From NCBI GenBank assembly GCA_003533545.1, contig DQEK01000250.1, positions 1 to 31,412 on the forward strand: a stretch of DNA of 31,412 bases. The letters run 5' to 3'. The position numbers were made by a program, and so were the translations under genes. The DNA comes from Acidobacteriota bacterium. Its GTDB lineage: Bacteria; Acidobacteriota; Vicinamibacteria; Vicinamibacterales; UBA8438. Positions 25,138 through 31,412 of the stretch are shown piece after piece (position 1 is the stretch's first letter; each line of letters starts with the position of its first letter). The notes under the pieces are model-generated. The model searched no databases and was not told the DNA's origin. It saw nothing but the letters and a program-made list of their open reading frames with translations.

Positions 25138-26444
25138 GAAACTTCCGCGCGCACTGACCCTGCCAACGCCCGGTTGGCCGCTCCAGTCGGAACAACACTG
25201 AGCGCGACGCGACGCTCAGCCAAAAGTTGTGTGGCTGTCAGATCGCGAAGGTCACCAACAGTCGCCTCACGGTATCGCGCGCGGTCCTGAATCATGAAAC
25301 CGGGATCGCCAGTGTAGACGTTGTACGCGTTTAGCTGGTCGGACCGGCCGTTGAAGCCACCAACGGTCTGCAAGCTATAGACGAACTGGGCCTCGATCTG
25401 AGTGATTCCCCGCTTGAGCTCTATCTCCTCCGGTCCAGCATCGGCCAGATTGTTGAGCTCACCACTGATTACTTCATCGAGTTCTGCCAGCTCCCGTCCC
25501 GGCGCGGCCGTGGCAGAAATACAGAACCAGCCATCGATCTCACGCGAACCCTGAGCAGCGCTAACATCGGTCGCAAGCTGCCGATCGAGGACCAAAGCCC
25601 GATACAACCGAGACGTTTTCCCACCGGCCAGCACTTCGCCCAGCAGGTCCATGCCGGCGTCACCTTCACCAAACAGGCGGGGACTACGCCAAGCCAGATA
25701 GAGTCGGGGAAGCTCTACTCGGTCTTCGAGAAGGATGCGGACCTCCGCTCGCGGCATCGAGCGATCCCCGTCGGCAACCACCGACGCCACCGGCGGACCG
25801 CCTTGAATCTCATCAAAATTCCGGCGCACCAACTCTAGAGCAGACTCGGTGTCGACATCGCCTGCCACTGTAAGAGAGGCATTACCGGGATGATAAAACG
25901 CCTTGAAAAACTCGTGGGCGTCATCGAGTGTGGCGGCCTGCACGTCTTCGGTTTGCCCTATGGTGGTCCAGTGATACGGGTGGCCTGACGGGAACACCGC
26001 GGCCATTAGCGCCATCAACGCCAGACCATATGGCCTGTTCTCGTATTGCTGACGACGCTCGTTCAGTACGACGTCTCGCTGATTCTCGAATTTGGCAGCG
26101 GTGAGAGCCGGCAGTAGATAACCGAGTCGATCCGACTCCAGCCAGAGTGCCAGCTCCAGCGCGTTCGTCGGTACCACTTCCCAATAATTCGTTCGATCGC
26201 AACTCGTCGAGCCGTTGAGCGACGCGCCTGCCTGTTGTAACGGTGCAAAGTACCCTGTGTCGTGGTGGGCCGATCCCTCAAACATGAGATGCTCAAACAG
26301 ATGAGCCAAGCCGGTGCGACCAGCTCGCTCATTCTTGGAGCCAACGTGGTACCAAAGATTCACAGCAGCGATCGGGCATCGGTGGTCCTCATGCACGATG
26401 ACCTCAAGACCGTTGTCGAGAACCCACTTCGTGAAATCCATCAT
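25134..26444 (-). CDS. M16-family zinc peptidase, catalytic subunit
   Basis: The roughly 436-residue protein carries the inverted zinc motif HLFEH (H48, E51, H52) and the distant ligand E129 in VLNERRQ, at the usual 76-residue gap. GSKNERAGRTGLAHLFEHLMFEGS and FYHPGNASLTVAGD are typical of family M16B. Together with the following zinc-less gene it should form an oligopeptide-degrading clamshell dimer. The adjacent ATGs at 26444 and 26441 are both possible; upstream codons are not M16-like. The gene lies 34 bases after yjbQ on the same strand. No export signal is present. Confidence 0.9.
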   Translation of the reverse strand: MMDFTKWVLDNGLEVIVHEDHRCPIAAVNLWYHVGSKNERAGRTGLAHLFEHLMFEGSAHHDTGYFAPLQQAGASLNGSTSCDRTNYWEVVPTNALELALWLESDRLGYLLPALTAAKFENQRDVVLNERRQQYENRPYGLALMALMAAVFPSGHPYHWTTIGQTEDVQAATLDDAHEFFKAFYHPGNASLTVAGDVDTESALELVRRNFDEIQGGPPVASVVADGDRSMPRAEVRILLEDRVELPRLYLAWRSPRLFGEGDAGMDLLGEVLAGGKTSRLYRALVLDRQLATDVSAAQGSREIDGWFCISATAAPGRELAELDEVISGELNNLADAGPEEIELKRGITQIEAQFVYSLQTVGGFNGRSDQLNAYNVYTGDPGFMIQDRARYREATVGDLRDLTATQLLAERRVALSVVPTGAANRALAGSVRAEVS

Positions 26445-26478
26445 GACGAATAGCCTGAGTGGGGGAGAGGACCTGCGC

Positions 26479-26895
26479 CTACTCCCCCATGACCTGGATG
26501 ACGAACGGCCGCCGCCGTGGCCGCGTGTCACACTCGAGCAGGATGACCTGCTGCCACCGACCGACCAGCAACTGCTGTTGATCGAACGGCAGCGTGAGTG
26601 AGGGACCGAGCAACGCGGCCCGCACGTGGCTTGACCCGTTGTCATCGCCCCACCGTTCGTGATGGGCATACTGGCCGGCTTTTGGGGCTAGTTTGTCAAG
26701 AAGTCGATTCAAGTCGGCGACTGCTCCAGGTTCGTATTCGATGGTCGTCAGAGCGGCGGTGGACCCCACCACGCTAATGGTCACGACTCCGCTCAAGAGA
26801 CCCGAAGCGGAAACCTCTCGAACGACAAGCGACGTGATGTCATGAGCATCTCCCTGTCCGGTCGTCTGGAGATGATGCTGTGTCGTCGTGATCAT
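26479..26895 (-). CDS. yjbQ: YjbQ / UPF0047 family protein
   Basis: The 138-residue product has the length and motifs of the YjbQ family: ITSLVVREVSASGLLSGVVTISV, a GSTAALTTIEYEPG segment, HHERWGDDNGSSHVRAALLG with conserved His residues, and a C-terminal RWQQVILLECD strand. Some members have weak thiamine-phosphate synthase activity; the physiological role is unclear. The ATG at 26895 is chosen because the family match begins there. A longer reading from 27045 would overlap the divergent gene. It heads a minus-strand group with the two M16 genes. Confidence 0.9.
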   Translation of the reverse strand: MITTTQHHLQTTGQGDAHDITSLVVREVSASGLLSGVVTISVVGSTAALTTIEYEPGAVADLNRLLDKLAPKAGQYAHHERWGDDNGSSHVRAALLGPSLTLPFDQQQLLVGRWQQVILLECDTRPRRRPFVIQVMGE

Positions 26896-26906
26896 CGCGC
26901 CGCGAC

Positions 26907-26912
26907 ATGATA
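26907..26912 (-). promoter_or_regulatory. Possible -10 box for yjbQ and the M16 genes
   Basis: On the minus strand this reads TATCAT, five of six matches to TATAAT, ending 11 bases before the yjbQ ATG. The leader would be only a few bases long and lacks a proper Shine-Dalgarno sequence, so a near-leaderless transcript is possible. Confidence 0.35.
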
Positions 26913-26984
26913 CTTCCCTTCGTCGAGACGCTGAGGACTGTATCCCGAAACGGCTCACCCGGACGTCTCGGCGGCACGACGTGG

Positions 26985-26990
26985 TACGAT
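26985..26990 (+). promoter_or_regulatory. Possible -10 element overlapping a GATC site
   Basis: TACGAT fits TANNNT and ends eight bases before the ATG at 26999, again without a Shine-Dalgarno sequence. It overlaps GATC at 26988-26991, so adenine methylation by the Dam-like enzyme could affect it. Confidence 0.33.
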
Positions 26991-26998
26991 CGAGCCTC

Positions 26999-27526
26999 AT
27001 GATCAGGTGTGCATTCGCCGTGGCATCTTTGCTGCTAGCGGGCACCAGCGGCGTAGTCGCCCAGACGCTCCGCTACGAAGCACCCGACACATGGGTCGAA
27101 CGCGTGTCCGACTCGCCGATGCGGGTGACCGAGTTCCAGCTTCCGCGCGTCGCTGGCGACGCCGAAGACGCAGATCTCGTCGTGTTCTACTTCGGCGGAG
27201 CCGGGGGCGGTGTCGAGGCTAACCTGGAGCGCTGGGTCGGACAAATGACGCAGGTCGACGGCCGTTCGTCTTTTGAAGTGGCAGCCACGACTGGATTTGA
27301 AGCCAATGGTCTCGCAGTTACGACGATCGACGTGCCGGGCACGTATGTGGCCCCCATCAGACCAGGTTCGGCCTCTCGCCTGAACAAACCGAACTTCAGA
27401 CTGATCGCCGCCGTCGTGGAAACACCCGTGGGTCCATATTTCTTCAAGTTAACCGGCCCTGCGCGCACCGTCGGCCGTTGGGATCGCCCATTCACGACCT
27501 TCCTGCGTACCGTGCGGGTTGACTGA
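26999..27526 (+). CDS. Small secreted protein of unknown function
   Basis: The 175-residue product starts with a clear signal peptide (hydrophobic core AFAVASLLLAG, likely cleavage after VVAQ). The mature part contains PDTWVERVSDSPMRVTEFQLP, then DADLVVFYFGGAGGG and EANLERWVGQM, and later IAAVVETPVGPYFFKLTGPA. This set looks like a conserved exported family in Acidobacteriota-like genomes, though I cannot name a function. The ATG at 26999 is chosen because the signal peptide begins there. It is transcribed divergently from yjbQ and is followed by a 111-base gap in which I see nothing specific. Confidence 0.78.
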   Translation: MIRCAFAVASLLLAGTSGVVAQTLRYEAPDTWVERVSDSPMRVTEFQLPRVAGDAEDADLVVFYFGGAGGGVEANLERWVGQMTQVDGRSSFEVAATTGFEANGLAVTTIDVPGTYVAPIRPGSASRLNKPNFRLIAAVVETPVGPYFFKLTGPARTVGRWDRPFTTFLRTVRVD

Positions 27527-27637
27527 GGAAGCGCAGGTACCAACGTAGCGGTCCGCTCGCGCGCGATGGGAGGACCCACCAAGCCTGAAGAGCCCCCGAC
27601 ACCCTTCCCCTCAAGCTAACGCGACCCACGCCTGCAT

Positions 27638-28819
27638 CTAGCGAATCCCCAGACCGAACTCCGCGATTAGCTTCCGGTGCAGCTCGCTCGTTCCCTCTCC
27701 AATCTCCAAAGTCTTCGCTTCCAGCAATAGCCGACCGACCTCGTACTCGGAAGAAAAGCCATAGCCCCCATGGACTTGGATAGCATCGAGTGCGTTCTGG
27801 GTCGCGGCTTCGCTGGCAAGTAATTTGGCCATGGAGGCTTCCATCGAGCAACGCTCTACACCCGCGTCCTTCATACGGCCTAAACGGTATACCAGCGCCC
27901 GCGCCGCCTCAGTTCGACAGATCATGTCTGCAATTTTCTGCTGCACCATCTGGAACCCACCAATCGGCTGGCCAAACGCTCGGCGGTCCATCGCATAGGG
28001 AAGCGTAAGGTCCAGCGCCCGCTGAGCTTGGCCCACGCACCTAGCGGCCACCGAGAATCGACCTGTGTCAAGAGCAGTACCGAGGATGGGAAACCCGCCG
28101 CCCACCTCCCCGAGCAGGGCTTTGTCGTCGACTCGCACATCGTCGAAATGCACCTCAGCCACATTGTCGCGTTGAAGGGTCCGCATCGGCAGCGGGCTGA
28201 CCTTGATGCCATCGACGGACGGGTCGACGAGGAACATGGTCACACCCCGATGCCCCAAGTTCGGGTCCATAGTGGCCGCAACGAGAAAAACCCCGGCTTC
28301 AGCAGCGTGCGAGATGAAGACCTTGCTCCCGCTTAATTCCCACCCTCCATCGATTCGGGTAGCGCGAGTTTTCATGGAGGCTAGGTCAGTACCACCAGCC
28401 GGCTCTGTTAAACAGGCCGATGCAAGGATCTCCCCCGTTGCGAGCAACGGCAACCATCGCTGTTTCTGCTCGGACGTGCCAAATTTTAGGATAGAGGTAC
28501 CGACCAGCGAGTTGGCGACCGACACAGCCGACGCCACCACCCAGTCGACCCGGGCCAATTCCTCGCAGACGATGCCGTAGGTCAGAACGTCGCTGAAGGA
28601 CCCGCCGTACGACTCTGGGATCATGGGCGCCAGAAATCCCAACGGTGCTAATCGCCCGATGATCTCGCGCGGATAGACGCCGTCGCGTTCGTGCTGCTCG
28701 ACGGTCGGCAAGATCTCCCGTTCGGCGAACTCCCGCACAGCGGCGCGCACCTGTCGCTGGGGCTCGGTCAAGTCAAAATCGGCCATGCGCCGCAAGGCGC
28801 TGGCTCCAGTTACCGTCAC
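27638..28819 (-). CDS. Acyl-CoA dehydrogenase (canonical catalytic Glu)
   Basis: The 393-residue FAD enzyme has ACLTEPAGGTDLASM (FAD/substrate motif), VFISHAAEAGVFLV, GRRAFGQPIGGFQMVQ-like AFGQPIGGFQ, and YGFSSEYEVGRLLLEAKTLEIGEGTSEL, with the catalytic base E375 in GEGTSE. This contrasts with the dehydrogenase at 14263, which lacks that Glu. It would oxidise a short or branched acyl-CoA in the cytoplasm. The GTG start at 28819 has an excellent GAGGAGGAG just upstream and overlaps the antiporter stop by four bases (GTGA). An ATG 33 bases further in is possible but has no such site. Confidence 0.93.
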   Translation of the reverse strand: MTVTGASALRRMADFDLTEPQRQVRAAVREFAEREILPTVEQHERDGVYPREIIGRLAPLGFLAPMIPESYGGSFSDVLTYGIVCEELARVDWVVASAVSVANSLVGTSILKFGTSEQKQRWLPLLATGEILASACLTEPAGGTDLASMKTRATRIDGGWELSGSKVFISHAAEAGVFLVAATMDPNLGHRGVTMFLVDPSVDGIKVSPLPMRTLQRDNVAEVHFDDVRVDDKALLGEVGGGFPILGTALDTGRFSVAARCVGQAQRALDLTLPYAMDRRAFGQPIGGFQMVQQKIADMICRTEAARALVYRLGRMKDAGVERCSMEASMAKLLASEAATQNALDAIQVHGGYGFSSEYEVGRLLLEAKTLEIGEGTSELHRKLIAEFGLGIR

Positions 28820-30060
28820 GTTGCTCCTCCTCGAACCCGATTCGGTCCACTGACATCGGCGTTGGGTCTCCCCACACTCCGGTGGGGGAGTACAGCCTCG
28901 CCACTCCGCACCAGTGCGAACCGTGTGCTAATGGGCCCGATCATTTCGTAAACGACTACCGCGGCCAACACGATGGTTGACACCTGTGGGGCGAGACCGG
29001 GGTAGCGATCGTCGATGGACAAGGTTAATCCCACGGCCAGGCCAGCCTGTGCCATCAGGGATAGACCCAGGAAACGCCGCACCGCCGGTTCCATCCCGAG
29101 CCACTGCGCCCCTAGTCTGGAGCCGAGCAGCTTACCCGACGCACGCGCCAGCACGTAGATCAGTCCGGCTGCTCCCATGCTAGAGACCAGTGACACGTCC
29201 AGATCGGCGCCGGCGATGACGAAGAAAATGGCGTAGAACGGTGGGTCTGTTTCCGCCAGCGCCCCAAACAACCGCCGGCTCTTCCGCGTCAGGTTGACCA
29301 TCGTGGCGCCAAGTGCGAGGCTGGCTACCAGCGGTGAGAGATCGAGCAGGCGAGACAGGCCGACACAAAGGAGAATCGAGCCAGCCAGAAGAATCAGCAT
29401 CTCGCCGGTCTCGCGTACCTGGCGAGACCAGCCAGCTAGCATCAGCCCCACTAAGAATCCGAGCGCTGCCGATCCGATAAGCTGCCAGATTAGGGGGAAC
29501 CCCGCACGATAGAGCGTCGACAGGAAGGATCCACCGAGTCCAGTCGTGAGATCGATAAGCGCAGCCACAAGACTGTAGGCGGTGATACAGAACAGGTTGT
29601 TCACAGCGATGATACCGAGCAGCGTATCGGTAAGCGGACCACTGCTATCGACCTCGCGGATGACCATGAGCGTTGAGGCCGGCGCCGTCGCGATCGCGAT
29701 CGCCCCGAGTAGACCCGCCACTTGCCATGACTGGCCTACCGCCAGCATTCCAGCCGACACGAGCACGGCGGCCAGCGTCGACTCGACGAGTGCAAGATAA
29801 AGAATTTTCGGACCGATGCGTCGGAAGAGCGAAAACTCGAACACCGAACCAATTGAAAACAGGATCAGCCCCAGCGCCACCTCGCTGAGCACCTGCAACG
29901 CGGCAAGGTTCTCGTGGCTGACCCAGCCCAGTACCGACGGACCGAGCGCCACCCCCGCCAGAATATACCCCGTTACCTCGGGCACTCGGACGTAACGCAC
30001 GAGGTGCCCCGCCAGTAGTGCCAGTAACAGGATCAGCCCGAGGGACGTCAGCTCATCCAT
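28816..30060 (-). CDS. Cation/proton antiporter, CPA2 (KefB/NapA-like) membrane domain
   Basis: The 414-residue protein is almost entirely hydrophobic, with about 12-13 membrane helices, and matches the Na+/H+ exchanger domain. The N terminus LLLALLAGHLVRYVRVPEVTGYILAGVALGPSVLGW is characteristic (helix pair and PxxxGYIxxGxxLGP). No C-terminal TrkA-N nucleotide-binding domain follows, so it is the short form. It would exchange Na+ or K+ for H+ across the inner membrane. The ATG follows the PDZ-protein stop by 33 bases, and its stop overlaps the acyl-CoA dehydrogenase start, so all three are probably one transcript. Confidence 0.9.
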   Translation of the reverse strand: MDELTSLGLILLLALLAGHLVRYVRVPEVTGYILAGVALGPSVLGWVSHENLAALQVLSEVALGLILFSIGSVFEFSLFRRIGPKILYLALVESTLAAVLVSAGMLAVGQSWQVAGLLGAIAIATAPASTLMVIREVDSSGPLTDTLLGIIAVNNLFCITAYSLVAALIDLTTGLGGSFLSTLYRAGFPLIWQLIGSAALGFLVGLMLAGWSRQVRETGEMLILLAGSILLCVGLSRLLDLSPLVASLALGATMVNLTRKSRRLFGALAETDPPFYAIFFVIAGADLDVSLVSSMGAAGLIYVLARASGKLLGSRLGAQWLGMEPAVRRFLGLSLMAQAGLAVGLTLSIDDRYPGLAPQVSTIVLAAVVVYEMIGPISTRFALVRSGEAVLPHRSVGRPNADVSGPNRVRGGAT

Positions 30061-30093
30061 AGCATCGAACGGGCTCTAACCCCACGTCCGTGG

Positions 30094-31412
30094 TCACGGC
30101 AGCAACACGCCCCGGTAACGCCCAGCCCTCACAAATTCAACGAACGTCGCTACCATTCGGTCGTCGGTGAGTACCTGCTGGACCTCGTCGAGACTCACCA
30201 AATCCCGGTGGTCGACTCGTACCAATCGGTCGCCAGGCATAATCCCGGCCTCCGCGGCCCGGCTACCTGGCAGGACCGACGCGATGCGAAACCCCTCCGT
30301 CGGCTCCTCCCACACCAGACCTGCGGTGGCGGGCACCGGTCTATCGAGCCTGGTATCAATCCCACGAGTCGGCATGGCGATGATCAACGTCTCTGGCCCC
30401 CGCCTAAGCTCAAGCCAGAACGTCTCCTGGCTAGGCGCTTCGTCGCCCTCAAGAATCTGGAGGTCTTCGATGTTGCGTAACGGGGTTCCATCGAGCGCCA
30501 GAAGGATATCGCCGGTCCGGAGCCCCGTCGCCTGCCCGGGATAACGCTGCCACACCTGGCGCACCATGAGCCCGTTCCCGACCCCGAAATGAAACGCTTC
30601 AACCGGGTTCAACGACTCTACGTGCAACCCCCAGCGTCCACGGAGTCGACCGTCATGTGTGTCACCCCTGGCAAGCAGGTCCGTGACACTCTCCACGGTG
30701 ACCACTACGTCCTGTCCATCGCACCGCAACACCATACCGATCAAGTTACCATCCAGATCAAACACGCCACCGCCGAGCATCGTGGGTCTCAACGGCGTGT
30801 TCGTTACGAGCTCCGTGACCTGCACGTCTCCGCAGGGTCTGCCGCTCGTTCCCAGATAGATCGCGGGCGCGTGGGCCGGTTCGGTTTCCGTCTGCCAGAC
30901 GGCCAATACCCATTCCCCGGACTCAACTTCACTGACCGGTCGACGTGGCGGCGGTAAGGACCCAGACAGGCGGGGAATACGCATCCCTGCAATCGGCAGA
31001 TGCGGACTGGCCATGTTCGTATACGCACCGACGTCACCCTCGACAGCTGCCAGGGTCACTGCCGCCGGGTACCTCCAAGCGAGGCGAGCCGTCACGACTC
31101 GTTCGGCGTCCCAAACGACGGCACTTCGACGAACGCTCCGCAGTCTGACCACACCGGTGGCAAAATCGAGGGCAGCCTCTCCGAAGTACTCAGCGGTATC
31201 CACCAGTAACCGGCGCTGGGTAAGGTTTGTCAATCGACTGTCAACCTGCGCCCCGACGGCAACCGACTCGGGCACATTTTCACCGGGCTTCAACAGCCAT
31301 CCGATACTGAGAATCAACCCCGACGCGATCGCCAGAATGACGATGTAGCGTGGGTTCCGCGACTCATCAGGCCCGCCAGGAATCTCAGTCGTGATACCTA
31401 CTCCTTCACGAT
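30094..31412 (-). CDS. Membrane-anchored degenerate trypsin-like/PDZ (HtrA-like) protein (N terminus beyond window)
   Basis: The reading frame stays open to the window edge. A membrane helix (YIVILAIASGLILSIGWLL) lies near the visible N terminus, so the TTG at 31317, inside that helix, is not the start. The trypsin-like region is degenerate: the usual GNSGGP serine motif reads TMLGGG, and the usual His and Asp positions are not recognisable. Two PDZ domains follow: GRWGLHVESLN to TGDILLALDG, and VWEEPTEGFRIASVLPG to GIMPGDRLVRVD. It looks like a non-proteolytic binding or scaffold protein facing the periplasm. AAGGAG lies near 31402-31407 on this strand, but I see no standard start codon in frame after it. 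Confidence 0.8.
   Translation of the reverse strand, partial: REGVGITTEIPGGPDESRNPRYIVILAIASGLILSIGWLLKPGENVPESVAVGAQVDSRLTNLTQRRLLVDTAEYFGEAALDFATGVVRLRSVRRSAVVWDAERVVTARLAWRYPAAVTLAAVEGDVGAYTNMASPHLPIAGMRIPRLSGSLPPPRRPVSEVESGEWVLAVWQTETEPAHAPAIYLGTSGRPCGDVQVTELVTNTPLRPTMLGGGVFDLDGNLIGMVLRCDGQDVVVTVESVTDLLARGDTHDGRLRGRWGLHVESLNPVEAFHFGVGNGLMVRQVWQRYPGQATGLRTGDILLALDGTPLRNIEDLQILEGDEAPSQETFWLELRRGPETLIIAMPTRGIDTRLDRPVPATAGLVWEEPTEGFRIASVLPGSRAAEAGIMPGDRLVRVDHRDLVSLDEVQQVLTDDRMVATFVEFVRAGRYRGVLLP

Noticed and set aside
26896..27045. Longer YjbQ reading from 27045
   Set aside because: It would overlap the divergent secreted-protein gene and its signal peptide, and adds residues not typical of the family.

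Overview
The window is G+C-rich, densely coded bacterial chromosome with no insertion sequence, phage gene, rRNA or CRISPR array. The mix of genes (glycolytic gap-pgk-tpiA-secG block, HU-like protein with a basic tail, imidazolonepropionase-like amidohydrolase lipoprotein, NamZ, an M16 peptidase pair, two acyl-CoA dehydrogenases, a CaiB/BaiF CoA-transferase) would fit an uncultured member of Acidobacteriota (Vicinamibacteria-like) or a neighbouring phylum. This placement is an inference from gene content; no 16S rRNA is present. GTG starts are common, and no stretch longer than 300 bases lacks a gene.

Layout. (1) 1-4198, plus strand: a possible gene tail, then gap, pgk, tpiA and secG, a tRNA-Leu(GAG), and an HU-family DNA-binding protein. 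(2) 4385-8564, plus strand: a large exported M1-like metallopeptidase and a HemN-like radical SAM protein with an expanded cysteine motif. (3) 16432-8695, minus strand: a Dam-type adenine methylase followed by acyl-CoA dehydrogenase, CaiB/BaiF CoA-transferase, MaoC-type hydratase, amidohydrolase lipoprotein, MmgE/PrpD protein and CitE-like lyase. CoA-transferase, hydratase and CitE lyase are the three steps of itaconate (C5 dicarboxylate) breakdown to acetyl-CoA and pyruvate. MmgE/PrpD and acyl-CoA dehydrogenase genes accompany them in the Pseudomonas itaconate locus. (4) 16585-21803, plus strand: NamZ-like muramidase, SRPBCC protein, FAD amine oxidoreductase, then a tightly overlapping trio of O-methyltransferase, 67-residue protein and GatA-type amidase. 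(5) 21825-27526: a rhodanese (minus), an ABHD18-like hydrolase (plus), and a minus-strand group of YjbQ protein, active M16 peptidase, inactive M16 partner and small membrane protein, divergent from a small secreted protein. (6) 31412-27638, minus strand: a degenerate trypsin/PDZ protein (N terminus outside the window), a CPA2 cation/proton antiporter and a second acyl-CoA dehydrogenase, closely packed.

The points most worth following are the itaconate-like cluster with its embedded lipoprotein amidohydrolase and upstream Dam gene, the radical SAM protein with a C-x7-C-x2-C motif, the amidase with a candidate cryptic small partner, two genes with TATAAT exactly six bases before a GTG start (probable leaderless transcripts), and a divergent promoter region with three GATC sites in a genome that carries a Dam-like enzyme.
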